From assembly GCA_963828825.1 (NCBI GenBank), contig CAWHGF010000007.1, forward strand, positions 372,001 to 436,000: a stretch of DNA of 64,000 bases, written 5' to 3'. Both the position numbers and the translations under genes were made by a program. Source of the DNA: Bog-473 sp963828825 (GTDB lineage: Bacteria > Actinomycetota > Acidimicrobiia > Acidimicrobiales > RAAP-2). The number at the start of each line of letters is the position of its first letter. Position 1 is the first letter of the stretch. This document shows positions 17,950 to 26,876 of this stretch, piece after piece. The notes beneath the pieces are model-generated. The model was not told the DNA's origin and ran no database searches. It worked only from the letters and a program-made list of their open reading frames with translations.

Positions 17950-19110
17950 TCAGAGTCGGTAGAGCGTACGGGCATTCTCACCGAGGATCTTACGGCGGGA
18001 TTCGGGCGAGAGCGTCTCCATCTTCGCCTCCACACTCTGGAGCGGGTTCGGGTAGAGGCAGGTCGGATGGGGGAAGTCCGTCTCGAAGAGGATGTTGTCC
18101 TCGCCGACCGCCTCGATGAGATCCGGGAGCTTGTTCCGGTTGTTCTCGAACCAGAAGGTCGCGTACATGTTGGTCCGGAAGTACTCCGAGGGTAACTTGC
18201 CGAGCTCGGCGAGCTCCCGGGGCGCGTTCTCCGACATCTCGTAGTCGAGCGCCTCGAGGATGAAGGGGATCCACCCGACACCGCTCTCGACGGAGACGAC
18301 GTTGAGGTCGGGGTGTCGGTCGAACACGCCCGAGAGGATCACGTTCGTGACGACGCGTGCGTTCCCGATGAAGAGCAGCGTGCCGCCGATGGCCAGCTTG
18401 GTGTTCTCGGCATGGGAATCCCACGGATACTGCCCGAAGAAGGTCATGGCCGTCTGGCTTGCACCGATGTGGAAGTGCACCGGGAGACGCAGCTCCGAGC
18501 AGGCCTCCCAGAAGGGGTCCCAGGCCCGGCTGGCCAGGTCCGGCGCACCGAGATCCTGGGGGTCCGAGGTCATGTTCACGCCGCGTGCCCCGAGGCCGGC
18601 GACGCGACGGGCCTCGCTGACGCAGGTGTCGACGTCCCACGCGGGCATGAGCGGGAGCGGGAGGAGGCGGTTGCCCGAGTCGGCCTGGATCTCCGCCATG
18701 CCGTCGTTGTAGATCTCGATGGCCAGCCGGCAGAGGGCGAGGTCGTCGACCATCCCGAGGTCCTGGCCGCCCAGGCCGATGGTGCTCGGGAAGATGATCT
18801 GCGCGTCGATCCCGCACTCGTCGAGCACGCCCAGGCGGACGACGGGGTCGTGCGCGCCGAGGTGCACCTCGTCGTGCGACCACTCCATGAGGGCCCGGTA
18901 CGAGCTCTCCTTGGTGCCGTCGCGTGCGATGACACCGCCGGCACTGAAGCGGCCGACCGGGTGGCCGTCGAAGACCCACATCAGCTGGCCGTCCACCTCC
19001 TCGACCCGCGGGACGCGGTCCGCGGACGCGGCCGGGGCGCGCTTGGTGAAGAGGTCGGGGGCCTCGCACCAGTGCGAGTCGGCGTCTACGACGAGCATAT
19101 CCTTCAACAT
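17950..19110 (-). CDS. Amidohydrolase family 2 (ACMSD-like)
   Basis: 386 residues from the ATG at 19110 (MLKDMLVVDADSHWCE); an ATG at 19098 is an alternative. DADSHW is the N-terminal metal motif, LPVHFHIGAS holds the central histidine, and ILFETDFPHPTCLYPN the C-terminal acidic metal ligand region. It belongs to the same family as 15036 and 25568 and is likely a metal-dependent decarboxylase or hydrolase on a cyclic acid. The recurrent 16-bp element directly abuts the start codon, which would suit a leaderless transcript or a repressor that blocks initiation. Confidence 0.85.
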   Translation of the reverse strand: MLKDMLVVDADSHWCEAPDLFTKRAPAASADRVPRVEEVDGQLMWVFDGHPVGRFSAGGVIARDGTKESSYRALMEWSHDEVHLGAHDPVVRLGVLDECGIDAQIIFPSTIGLGGQDLGMVDDLALCRLAIEIYNDGMAEIQADSGNRLLPLPLMPAWDVDTCVSEARRVAGLGARGVNMTSDPQDLGAPDLASRAWDPFWEACSELRLPVHFHIGASQTAMTFFGQYPWDSHAENTKLAIGGTLLFIGNARVVTNVILSGVFDRHPDLNVVSVESGVGWIPFILEALDYEMSENAPRELAELGKLPSEYFRTNMYATFWFENNRNKLPDLIEAVGEDNILFETDFPHPTCLYPNPLQSVEAKMETLSPESRRKILGENARTLYRL

Positions 19111-19125
19111 TGACGTCGATATTAG
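19110..19125. promoter_or_regulatory. Recurrent 16-bp operator-like element, copy 3
   Basis: TTGACGTCGATATTAG followed by AGTCAG. The 22-bp stretch matches copy 6 (TCGACGTCGATGTCAG then AGTCAG) at 19 positions. It abuts the amidohydrolase start and lies in the divergent region shared with the thiolase fusion. Confidence 0.65.
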
Positions 19126-19277
19126 AGTCAGGCGGATCAATCGCACAATGGACGATGCGCTGAGCACCGAGCGGGCCCACGTCCGACGCCGGTAGGCTCG
19201 ACGGTCGAGGCACCGTCCGACCTGACAGGAGGGGCGGGCGGCGTCCCGGCGCGTATCATGTGCGGCGGTGTTCGATT

Positions 19278-19293
19278 ACGACGTCGATGTCAA
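19278..19293. promoter_or_regulatory. Recurrent 16-bp operator-like element, copy 4
   Basis: ACGACGTCGATGTCAA, 14 of 16 identical to copies 1 and 6, ending 33 bp upstream of the ATG of the DUF35-thiolase gene. With copy 3 it makes a divergent promoter region with two sites 150 bp apart. Confidence 0.65.
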
Positions 19294-19326
19294 TACTGGG
19301 TGGTGCCCCGGGGCCCGAGGAGGGTG

Positions 19327-20989
19327 ATGCGGCCGCTCCCCGAGCTGACACCGGCCAACGAGTGGTTCTGGACCTCCGGTGCCGACGGCACCCTGCGCAT
19401 CCAGGGCTGCGCCGACTGCGGGCGAGCTGGTGCACCCGCCCGTGCCCATCTGCCCCTACTGCCGGAGCCGGTCGTCCAAGCCGACCGCGGTGTCGGGCCG
19501 CGGCACCATCGTCGGCTACACGGTCAACGCCCACCGTTGGCTGCCGGACTTCGACCCGCCCTACGTCATCGCCAATGTTGCGTTGGCCGAGGACTCCCGC
19601 GTCCACCTGACGACGAACATCGTCGGCTGCGACCCGTCCGAGGTCGGGATCGGCCAGGAGGTCACGGTCCGCTTCGACCAGCAAGAGGATGTCTGGCTGC
19701 CTCTCTTCGAGTTGACGGGCGAGCTCGACCCGGTCGACCGGGTCGTCGAACCGGTGCGGCCGCTCCCCCGCGCCCCCGTCAGTGAGGAACGCTTCGAGCA
19801 CCGGGCCGTCCTCAGCGGCATCGGCCGCTCCACGTTCGGCCGGCGCCTCATGGTCGACCCGCTCTCGCTGGCCGTCGATGCCAGCCTCGAGGCGATCGCC
19901 GACGCCGGGCTGACCCTCGACGACATCGACGGCCTCTCGACCTACCCCGGGGCCAGCGGAGGGGGGATGAGCGAGGGCGGCGCCAGCGCCATCGAAGAAG
20001 CCCTGCGCATCCACCCGACCTGGATCAACGGCGGGGGCGACCTTCCCGGACCGGGCGGCGCGGTCATCGCCGCCGCCATGGCCGTGGCCTCGGGACTCTG
20101 CCGCCACGTGCTCTGCTTCCGCACCGTCTGGGAGTCCACGTTCGCCGTCCTGGCCGCGCAGGGACACGGTGGACGGGGACACGGTGGAGAGGGCAGCCAG
20201 CGTGCGGAGCGCGTCTCGGGACCGTTCCGGGAATGGCGCGCGCCCTTCGGTGCCATGTCCGCCGCCAACTGGATCGGCATGAACGCCAACCAGTACCTGC
20301 ACCGCTACGGCGCACCCCGCGAGGTGCTCGGGTTGATCGCCCTCAACGCGCGGCGGAACGCCGCGTTGAATCCGCGCGCCATCTACCGGGACCCGATGAC
20401 GATGGACGACTACCTCTCGGCGCGGCCCATCACCTCCCCGTTCGGCCTCTACGACTGTGACGTGCCGTGCGACGGATCCATCGCTGTGATCGTGTCGGCG
20501 GCGGAGGTCGCGGACGACCTCCCCCATCCGGCGGTGCGTATTGAGGCGGTGGGCACGCAGATCCTCGAGCGGGTGTCGTGGGACCAGGACACCCTCACCC
20601 ACGAGCCCCAGGTCATCGGGCAGGCGGCGCACCTCTGGACCAGGACCGGCGTGCGGCCATCCGATGTCGACCTCGCCCTGGTCTACGACGGGTTCACCTT
20701 CAACGCCATCTCGTGGATCGAGGGCCTGGGATTCTGCGGGTTCGGCGAGGCCTACGACTGGCTCGACGGCGGACGCCGGATCGCCCTCGACGGCGAACTC
20801 CCCGTCAACCCGCACGGTGGGCAGCTGTCCGAGGGTCGCACGCACGGCTTCGGGTTCATTTACGAAGCCGTGCAGCAGTTGCGGCACGACGCCGGCGAGC
20901 GCCAGGTCGCCGACGCGACCACGGCGGTCGTGACCTCCGGAGGCGGGACCCCCTCCGGCGTCCTCCTGCTGCAGCGAAAGGACGCCTGA
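19327..20989 (+). pseudogene. DUF35 (zinc ribbon/OB-fold)-thiolase-like fusion, one frameshift
   Basis: The ATG at 19327 follows GGAGG. The first frame reads MRPLPELTPANEWFWTSG and RIQGCADCG, the start of a DUF35 zinc ribbon. An extra base near 19421-19427 shifts the frame to GELVHPPVPICPYCRSRS, which supplies the second CxxC, the OB fold (GRGTIVGYTVNAHRWLPDF) and then a full thiolase-like domain (about residues 160-550: LDDIDGLSTYPG, LALVYDGFTFNAI, LPVNPHGGQLSEGRTHGFGF). The thiolase half lacks an obvious N-terminal active-site Cys and resembles Ltp2/SCP-x-type aldolases of steroid side-chain degradation, which need a DUF35 partner (ChsH2); here both are in one chain. TetR follows by 94 bp. 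The single indel may be an assembly error. Confidence 0.78.
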
Positions 20990-21083
20990 CGCCAGTGACC
21001 GCCCCTCGTGTCCGCCCATTGCCCCTGGTGGCGACGGTACATTGATGCCGCCGCCCCGGGAGCCATCACGGAAGGAGACGGGT

Positions 21084-21821
21084 GTGTCGACCACGCCGCC
21101 GCCCCTCACCAGCGAAAAACCCAGTGGGCCGCGGTCCCGCAAGGGCGTCGAGACCCGGGCACGGCTCCTCGGCGCGGCGAAGGAGGTCTTCGAGCGTGAC
21201 GGCTTCCTCGACGCCCGGATCTCCGACATCGCGGAGCGGGCCGGCCTCTCGCACGGGTCCTTCTACCACTACTTCGAATCGAAGGAAGAGGTCTTCCGGG
21301 AAGTGGCCGCCGAGGTGGAGGAGCGCCTCAGGGAGCCGCTGTACAGCGTCATCCTCGACTCGTCGTCGACTGCGCCTCCCTTCGAGCGGATCCACGAGGG
21401 CATCCGACGCAACCTCGAGAGCTACCGCGACGAGGCCCGGATCATGGGCGTGATCGAGCAGGTGTCGCGTTTCGACGACGACCTCCGTAACTCCCGCAAC
21501 GACCGCCACCGCGTGTCATCGGCACAGATTGCCGACTCCATCCGCCGGCTGCAGCGCCACGGCCTCGCCGACGAGCGGCTGGACCCTGTCATCGCCGCCG
21601 CCGGCCTCGGTGCCATGACTTACCGGTTTCCCGAGTTGTGGTTCGTCCAGGGCCTGTTGGATTGCGAGTTCGAGGAGGGCGTCGAGCAGCTGACCCGCCT
21701 GTTCGTGAACGCACTGGGCTTGCCCGATTCCCCCGCTGCGTCGGCACCGCTCCCCGTCGCCGCAGGCGTCCGCTCGCCCCAGTCCTCCGAAATGGGCGCG
21801 GCGAACTCGACGAGGAGTTAG
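21084..21821 (+). CDS. TetR-family transcriptional regulator
   Basis: 245 residues from a GTG at 21084, chosen because GAAGGAG lies 7 nt upstream. The helix-turn-helix is at about residues 25-70: RARLLGAAKEVFERDGFLDA, then ISDIAERAGLSHGSFYHYF, then SKEEVFREV. The C-terminal ligand domain is ordinary in size, with an alanine/serine-rich tail. It lies directly downstream of the DUF35-thiolase gene and within the cluster of recurrent 16-bp elements, so it is the best local candidate for their regulator; the ligand may be a CoA ester (inference). Confidence 0.88.
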   Translation: MSTTPPPLTSEKPSGPRSRKGVETRARLLGAAKEVFERDGFLDARISDIAERAGLSHGSFYHYFESKEEVFREVAAEVEERLREPLYSVILDSSSTAPPFERIHEGIRRNLESYRDEARIMGVIEQVSRFDDDLRNSRNDRHRVSSAQIADSIRRLQRHGLADERLDPVIAAAGLGAMTYRFPELWFVQGLLDCEFEEGVEQLTRLFVNALGLPDSPAASAPLPVAAGVRSPQSSEMGAANSTRS

Positions 21822-22105
21822 CCCGACAGCCCAGCTCGCGGGCCGGACGTGACGGTGGTCCACCTCGCGGAGGGGCGCGTGGTCATGACCCGGCCGCTCG
21901 GACCGACGAACGTGAGCTCCTCGTTCGCGTTGCCCGTCATGGTCCATCCCCCGCTGTGCACCAGATGATGATGGTGCAGGCAGAGGAGCGCGAGATTTTC
22001 GAGGTCGGTCCGGCGCCCGGTTTCCAGGGCACGACGTGCCGACACGGTTGACGTCTGGAAGAGTCGCGGCCATCGGCGCAGAACGGTCCCGCCCGCCGGA
22101 AGAGC
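21818..22105 (-). pseudogene. Remnant of a DUF222/HNH endonuclease gene (C-terminal part)
   Basis: The minus strand encodes GRRTDLENLALLC, LHHHHLVHSGGWTMTG and a tail TFVGPSGRVMTTRPS, the typical HNH end of actinobacterial DUF222-HNH proteins. The preceding part (CRHVVPWKPG) is in another frame, and everything upstream is missing, where the hydrolase gene now ends. It is a decayed fragment that fills the roughly 300-bp gap between the TetR and hydrolase genes. Confidence 0.6.
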
Positions 22106-22123
22106 GTGCGCACAAGGCGGCGG

Positions 22124-22978
22124 TCAGCCCAGAACTTCGGCCTGCCACTCGAGGAGCTGGGGGGCCAGCCGGGGCCAGTGGGCGAACAGCCCCTCGTCCC
22201 GTGCGCCCTGGCGGTCGATCCACTCGCGGTCGCCCCACGGCGGCTCGACGAGCCGGCCCTGGGGCAGCAGATCGGCCAGCGCCTCCGAGGTGGCGCGGGT
22301 GTGGTGCGCGTCGCTCTCGCCGCTCCGGAAGACGAGCGCGGGGAGATCGAGCGCGCGGGCATCGGCGTCGGGGAGCCCGGGGACGTGCTCGCCCTCCCGG
22401 GGGCAGTAGGCCAGCATCCAGCGCTCCAGCGTGGCGATGAACGTGGTGCGGTCCTGGCTCAGGATCCGCTGCCGATTGGACGGGTTCAGCTCCTGTACCT
22501 CCGCCCACTCGGGCAGGTCGGCCACCGCCTCCATTCCGTGGTTCCACGCCGCGCCGACGGATCCGCCGCAGTAGTGGGTGGCCAGCGACAGCAGCCCGTA
22601 CACCCCGCCACTGATCCACCAGATGGCCAGCCCCGCAGCCGCCTCGGGGTGACGCGACGCGGTCAACAACGAGACACGGGCGCCGCCCGACCCGCCAGCG
22701 ATGACCGCCGGGTCCATGTCGAGGTGGGCCAGCAGCCCGGCCAGCGCGTCGGCCTGCATGGCGGACTCCGACGGTCCCTCGAAGCACACGTCGGACTCGC
22801 CGCAGTTCGGACGGTCCCATATGAGGACCTGGTTGCCGTGCTCGGCCAGGGCGAGGGCAAGCTCACGCACGCCGGGCGACTCCTTGGTGAAGCGGCCACC
22901 GGGCGTGATGGCCCACGGGCGACCCTCGCCGATCACCTCATAGGCCAGCGACAACCCGTTTACGTTTGCGATGGCCAC
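22124..22978 (-). CDS. Alpha/beta hydrolase
   Basis: 284 residues from a GTG at 22978 with AGGAGG 8 nt upstream. Alpha/beta-hydrolase features: oxyanion-side PGGRFTKE, LIWDRPNCGESD before the nucleophile region, and a nucleophile elbow GGSGGAR (the serine near residue 98). The fold and the DRPNCGESD motif resemble C-C bond hydrolases and esterases of ring-cleavage pathways. It is the last gene of the run that starts with the aldehyde dehydrogenase at 29592, 50 bp after the acyl-CoA dehydrogenase. The catalytic histidine cannot be assigned with certainty. Confidence 0.82.
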   Translation of the reverse strand: MAIANVNGLSLAYEVIGEGRPWAITPGGRFTKESPGVRELALALAEHGNQVLIWDRPNCGESDVCFEGPSESAMQADALAGLLAHLDMDPAVIAGGSGGARVSLLTASRHPEAAAGLAIWWISGGVYGLLSLATHYCGGSVGAAWNHGMEAVADLPEWAEVQELNPSNRQRILSQDRTTFIATLERWMLAYCPREGEHVPGLPDADARALDLPALVFRSGESDAHHTRATSEALADLLPQGRLVEPPWGDREWIDRQGARDEGLFAHWPRLAPQLLEWQAEVLG

Positions 22979-23028
22979 GAATGGACCTCCTGAGGACTCG
23001 GCGCCGGGTGCGGATGCCCGGCTGGTGA

Positions 23029-24315
23029 CTAGGTGCCGTCGGCGCGGCCACGGGGCACGTCGCGGAAGGGGACGTCCTTGTCCAACCGGCGCTCGCGGGG
23101 CATGGAGAGCACCCGCTCGCTGATGACGTTGCGGGCCATCTCGGTCGTCCCGCCTCCGATTGTCCCGCCTTGGCGCATCAGGAAGTTCGCCGCGGTCTTG
23201 GACGCTGCGGTGTCCTCGGTCCAGGCCGCCCCCTCCGGGCCCGCCGCCTCGAAGGCCAGCGTCACGATCCGGTTTTGGGCGATGCCCTTGAACAGGCGCA
23301 CGAGGGCTGCCGCCTGGTCGTTCAGGCGACCGGCGCGGATGCTGTCGCTCACGTACGTCGACATCTCCCTGGTCACCAACTCGAGCATCCGTGCCTCGCC
23401 CACGAGCTCGCGGACGGACGGGTCTTCGAGTCGCCCGTGCTCCCGGGCGATGGAGAAGACGACGCCGGCGTCCATGTGCCCGTGGGTCAGGCCGACCGGC
23501 TCGGTGACGTACGGCGAGTTGTAGAGCATCCGCTCGTGGAACATCCAGCGGGTGACCACGGTCCAGCCGTCGTCGACCTCACCGATGCGGTCCGTGTCGG
23601 GAACGATCACGTCGGTCATGAACTCCTGACAGAACTCGCGCGAGCCGTTCAACATTTCGATCCGGTGCACCTCGATGTTCGGCTGGTGGATCGGCAGCAT
23701 GAACACAGACAGCCCCCGGTGCTTGGGAACGTCCCAGTTGGTGCGGGCGAGGCACAGGCCCCAGTCGGACCACCAGGCGCCCGTGGTCCAGACCTTGGAC
23801 CCGTTCAGCACCCACTGGTCGCCATCTCGCACGGCGGTGGTGAGAGCCCCAGCGACGTCGGAGCCGCCGCTGGGCTCCGAGAGGAACTGCATCCAGAGCG
23901 CCTCGCCCTTCAAGATGGGGGGGAGGTGACGCAGCTTCTGCTCCTCCGTGCCGAACTCGAGGATGACCGTCGCGCATGGCGAGAGATTCGGCACCTGCAT
24001 CCGGATGGGGTACTCGTAGCCGACGAGCTCCTCGTTGAGGACCCTCTGGTGCTCCGGCGTCAGGCCCTGCCCGCCGTAGGCGCGCGGGAAGCAAATGCCC
24101 GCCAGCCCCGCGTCGAAGAGCATGCGCTGAAGCTCCCGGTCGCGGGCCACCGCGGCGAGCTCCAACTCCTCGCTCAGCCCGTTGTAGCCGAGGCGCAGCT
24201 CCTCCGGCGTGACCTCTCGGAGATTGGACCGGATGAAGGCCCGGGCCCGGAGCCGGAAGCTCTGGAGATCCTCCACCTCGTCGGCGCCCTCCGCTTGCTC
24301 CGCCAACGCGCTCAC
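23029..24315 (-). CDS. Acyl-CoA dehydrogenase, likely subunit of a heteromeric enzyme
   Basis: 428 residues. Family motifs: MQFLSEPSGGSDVAG (FAD/substrate loop), WVLNGSKVWTTGAW, and a C-terminal TIGGGTTEMARNVISERVL. At the site where classical enzymes have the catalytic Glu in YEGT, this protein has Gly (IGGGT). That pattern is known from heteromeric FadE pairs of steroid and bile-acid side-chain degradation, where the base lies elsewhere. It overlaps the upstream acyl-CoA dehydrogenase gene by 4 nt, so the two probably form one alpha2beta2 enzyme that desaturates an acyl-CoA. Confidence 0.88.
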   Translation of the reverse strand: MSALAEQAEGADEVEDLQSFRLRARAFIRSNLREVTPEELRLGYNGLSEELELAAVARDRELQRMLFDAGLAGICFPRAYGGQGLTPEHQRVLNEELVGYEYPIRMQVPNLSPCATVILEFGTEEQKLRHLPPILKGEALWMQFLSEPSGGSDVAGALTTAVRDGDQWVLNGSKVWTTGAWWSDWGLCLARTNWDVPKHRGLSVFMLPIHQPNIEVHRIEMLNGSREFCQEFMTDVIVPDTDRIGEVDDGWTVVTRWMFHERMLYNSPYVTEPVGLTHGHMDAGVVFSIAREHGRLEDPSVRELVGEARMLELVTREMSTYVSDSIRAGRLNDQAAALVRLFKGIAQNRIVTLAFEAAGPEGAAWTEDTAASKTAANFLMRQGGTIGGGTTEMARNVISERVLSMPRERRLDKDVPFRDVPRGRADGT

Positions 24316-25442
24316 GCCGCCACCCCTTCACGCTCAGCCACCAGCGCAGCGATGCGCTGGCGGTGGTCCGCCGGGGTCCCGGCCAGTGCCCTGTCGACGA
24401 TGAGTCGACGCAGGTACAGGTGCAGGTCGTGCTCGAACGTGACCCCGATGCCCCCGTGCAGCTGCACGCAGTCCTGCAGCAGCTCCGCGCCGTACTGGCC
24501 GATGTAGGCCTTGGCCGAGCTGACCAGCTCGGGCGCCTCCTCGCTGCCGGCCTGGGTGGCGGCGCAGGCCGCCGCGCTGATGGCGTGGGACGCCTCGAGC
24601 CAGCTCATCATGTCGGCGAACCGGTGCTTCAGGGCCTGGTACGAGGCGAGAGGCCGCCCGAAGGAATAGCGGTCGAACGCCCACTCGACCGTCATGTCGA
24701 ACCCGGTCTGCATGGCCCCGACCGACTCCGCGTTGAGGATGACCAGGTACACCTGGAACTGACGGTCGACGTCCGCCGACGCCTCCTCCGCCGCCCCGAC
24801 CACCGCGTCGGCGGGGACCCGCACGTCGTCGAAGGCCACGACGGAGAAACGGCGGGTCAGGTCGACCGTCTGCATCGGCGACACCGTGACACCCGCCGAC
24901 GACGAGGGCACGAGCACCTGCGTGGTCCCACCACCGTCGCGGCAGGTGACCAGCAGGTGCGCCGCCGTGTCGGCCGACTCCACCGGGCGCACCTCACCGC
25001 GCAGCACGAGGTCAGCCCCGTCGTGTTCCGCCTCGACGGTCGCCCGCCAGCCCTCGGGCCCGGCTACCGGGGCGCACCACGTGGCGATCCCCTCGCCCGA
25101 GAGCAAGGACGCCAGCACGTCGGGTGCCGCATCGTGGGTACTGAGTCTTTCGGCCACCACGTTGGTCGTCCCCAGCGGTCCCGGCGCCGCGTGGCGACCG
25201 AAGGCGTAGGCCACGAGACTGAGATCGACCAGCCCTGCGCCGCTGATGGATCCCCCGCCGTGTTCCTCGCTGACCAGTAACGAGGTCCACCCGAGCTCGG
25301 CACCACGGCGCCAGTAGGCGGGGTCGAACCCCGTCGCGTCGTTGCGCAGGGCGCGGACCGCGTCCGCCGGCACCTGCTCGGTCAGGAAACGGGTGGTCGT
25401 CTCGCGGAAGAACTCCTGATCGTCGCTCAGGTTCAGGAGCAC
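24312..25442 (-). CDS. Acyl-CoA dehydrogenase, partner subunit
   Basis: 376 residues, MLLNLSDDQEFFRETTTRFL at the start. It has the FAD-binding YSFGRPLASYQALKH motif and DCVQLHGGIGVTFEHDLHLY near the end, a pattern seen in the smaller partner of FadE-type heteromers. The start lies about 125 bp downstream of the amidohydrolase stop across a 7-bp tandem repeat. Coupled translation with the next gene (4-nt overlap) supports a two-subunit dehydrogenase. The acyl substrate is unknown. Confidence 0.87.
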   Translation of the reverse strand: MLLNLSDDQEFFRETTTRFLTEQVPADAVRALRNDATGFDPAYWRRGAELGWTSLLVSEEHGGGSISGAGLVDLSLVAYAFGRHAAPGPLGTTNVVAERLSTHDAAPDVLASLLSGEGIATWCAPVAGPEGWRATVEAEHDGADLVLRGEVRPVESADTAAHLLVTCRDGGGTTQVLVPSSSAGVTVSPMQTVDLTRRFSVVAFDDVRVPADAVVGAAEEASADVDRQFQVYLVILNAESVGAMQTGFDMTVEWAFDRYSFGRPLASYQALKHRFADMMSWLEASHAISAAACAATQAGSEEAPELVSSAKAYIGQYGAELLQDCVQLHGGIGVTFEHDLHLYLRRLIVDRALAGTPADHRQRIAALVAEREGVAA

Positions 25443-25511
25443 GGCGCTCCCTGATGCTCGCTCACTTGCTCTCTATCAATCCTCTCAGGCGACGCGGCGC
25501 CCGGCTCTATG

Positions 25512-25560
25512 GGGTGACGGGTGACGGGTGACGGGTGACGGGTGGCGGGTGGCGGGTGGC
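25512..25560. repeat. 7-bp tandem repeat, seven units
   Basis: Four perfect GGGTGAC units followed by three perfect GGGTGGC units, between the amidohydrolase stop and the acyl-CoA dehydrogenase start. Such a short array is likely to vary in copy number by slippage. It sits in the untranslated gap of the operon and might affect expression of the downstream genes. Confidence 0.9.
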
Positions 25561-25567
25561 GGCGAGG

Positions 25568-26839
25568 TTAGACGGCGCTCACGATGCCGACGCCAGCGGC
25601 CTCGTTGCGGGCGCGCCATTTGTCGCGAGACATGCGCGTCACGTCGACGTCACGGGCGACGCCACGCAGCGCTCCGACCGTTGCTTTCTCCTGGGGGGTG
25701 TGCTTGAACGGGTCCCAGCCGTAGAAGCGGCAGGCGTTCTCCCACGTGATCTTGTGGATCTCCGCTTCGTTGCAGCCGGCGTCCTGGAACTCCTTCCAAG
25801 CGAACTCGGGCGACTCGGGCCAGGTGGTGTCCGTGTGCGGGTAGTCGCACTCCCAGGCGATGATGTCGAGGCCGATCCGGTCCCGCAGCAATAGGCCGGA
25901 CGGGTCGGTGATGTAGCAGGCGAGGATGTGGTCGCGGAACACCTCCGAGGGCAGCTTCCCGCCGAAGTCGCCGTGCAGCCACTCCTGGTTGTTGAAGTGA
26001 CGGTCGATGCGGTCGAAGTAGAAGGGGATCCAGCCGATGCCGCCCTCGGAGAGGGCGACCTTGAGGTCGGGGAACCGCCGCAGCGTCGGGCCGAACAACA
26101 GGTCCTGCGCCGTGATGGCGCTGATCTGGCAGGCCAGCACCATGAGGTGGTCGACCGGCGCCTCCTCGGCCCTCTGGATGACCGCGAACCCCGCCCCGAT
26201 GTGGAGCGAGAGCACCATGTTCTCCTCGCTCAGCGCGGCCAGCATGGGGTCCCAGTAGCCCGACAGGAAACTCGGGAACCCCTGGACGTGCGGCGTCTCG
26301 AGGAAGCTGATGGAGCGACAGCCCTTCTTGGCGATGCGGCGGACCTCGGCCACGGCGGCATTGACGTCCCACATCGGGACGATGCCGAGGGGGATGAAGC
26401 GCCCCGGGTACTCCCCGCACCACTCGTCGATGGCCCAGTCGTTGTAGGCCTGGAGCATGACGAGGGCGACCTCCTTGTCACGGGACTCGGCGAACGTCCG
26501 GGCGTTCCAGCCGGCCATGGTGGGGAAGCACATGGAGCCGAGGACACCGTTGGCGTTCATGTCCCGCACCCGCTCGTGCACGTCGAAGCACCCGGGCCGC
26601 AGCTCCGTGTAGGTGCCGGGATTGAAGCCCCACTCCTCGGAGGGCCAGCCCACCGTGGCGGCCATGCCGAACGACGTGCTGGTCTTCTCGCCCTGGAACA
26701 CCCACTGGTCGATGCCGTCCTCGTGGACGACCTTGGGCGCTTCATGGAGCCACCTCTTCGGCACGTGGTTCTCGAACATGTGAGGCGGCTCGATCATGTG
26801 GTCGTCGATGCTGACCAGGATCATGTCGTCGAGGTTCAT
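25568..26839 (-). CDS. Amidohydrolase family 2 (ACMSD-like)
   Basis: 423 residues from the ATG at 26839, which has GGGAGGAG about 7 nt upstream. DDHMIEP is the N-terminal metal motif, LSLHIGAGF the central histidine, and IIAWECDYPHTDTTWP the C-terminal region with the conserved Asp. A C-terminal extension (HTPQEKATVGALRGVARD) is typical of actinobacterial members. It lies between the P450 and the acyl-CoA dehydrogenase pair in the same run, so it probably acts on a product of their pathway. Paralogous to 3486, 15036 and 17950. Confidence 0.87.
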   Translation of the reverse strand: MNLDDMILVSIDDHMIEPPHMFENHVPKRWLHEAPKVVHEDGIDQWVFQGEKTSTSFGMAATVGWPSEEWGFNPGTYTELRPGCFDVHERVRDMNANGVLGSMCFPTMAGWNARTFAESRDKEVALVMLQAYNDWAIDEWCGEYPGRFIPLGIVPMWDVNAAVAEVRRIAKKGCRSISFLETPHVQGFPSFLSGYWDPMLAALSEENMVLSLHIGAGFAVIQRAEEAPVDHLMVLACQISAITAQDLLFGPTLRRFPDLKVALSEGGIGWIPFYFDRIDRHFNNQEWLHGDFGGKLPSEVFRDHILACYITDPSGLLLRDRIGLDIIAWECDYPHTDTTWPESPEFAWKEFQDAGCNEAEIHKITWENACRFYGWDPFKHTPQEKATVGALRGVARDVDVTRMSRDKWRARNEAAGVGIVSAV

Positions 26840-26876
26840 GGCGTGCTCCTCCCTTGCTGGCCGCACCTGGACCGGA

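Noticed and set aside
19256..21229. Minus-strand open frame of 657 codons opposite the DUF35-thiolase gene
   Set aside because: The conserved zinc ribbon, OB fold and thiolase motifs are on the plus strand; the mirror frame shows none.
25512..25560. Possible CRISPR array
   Set aside because: Units are 7 bp and adjacent, without spacers or cas genes; a simple tandem repeat.
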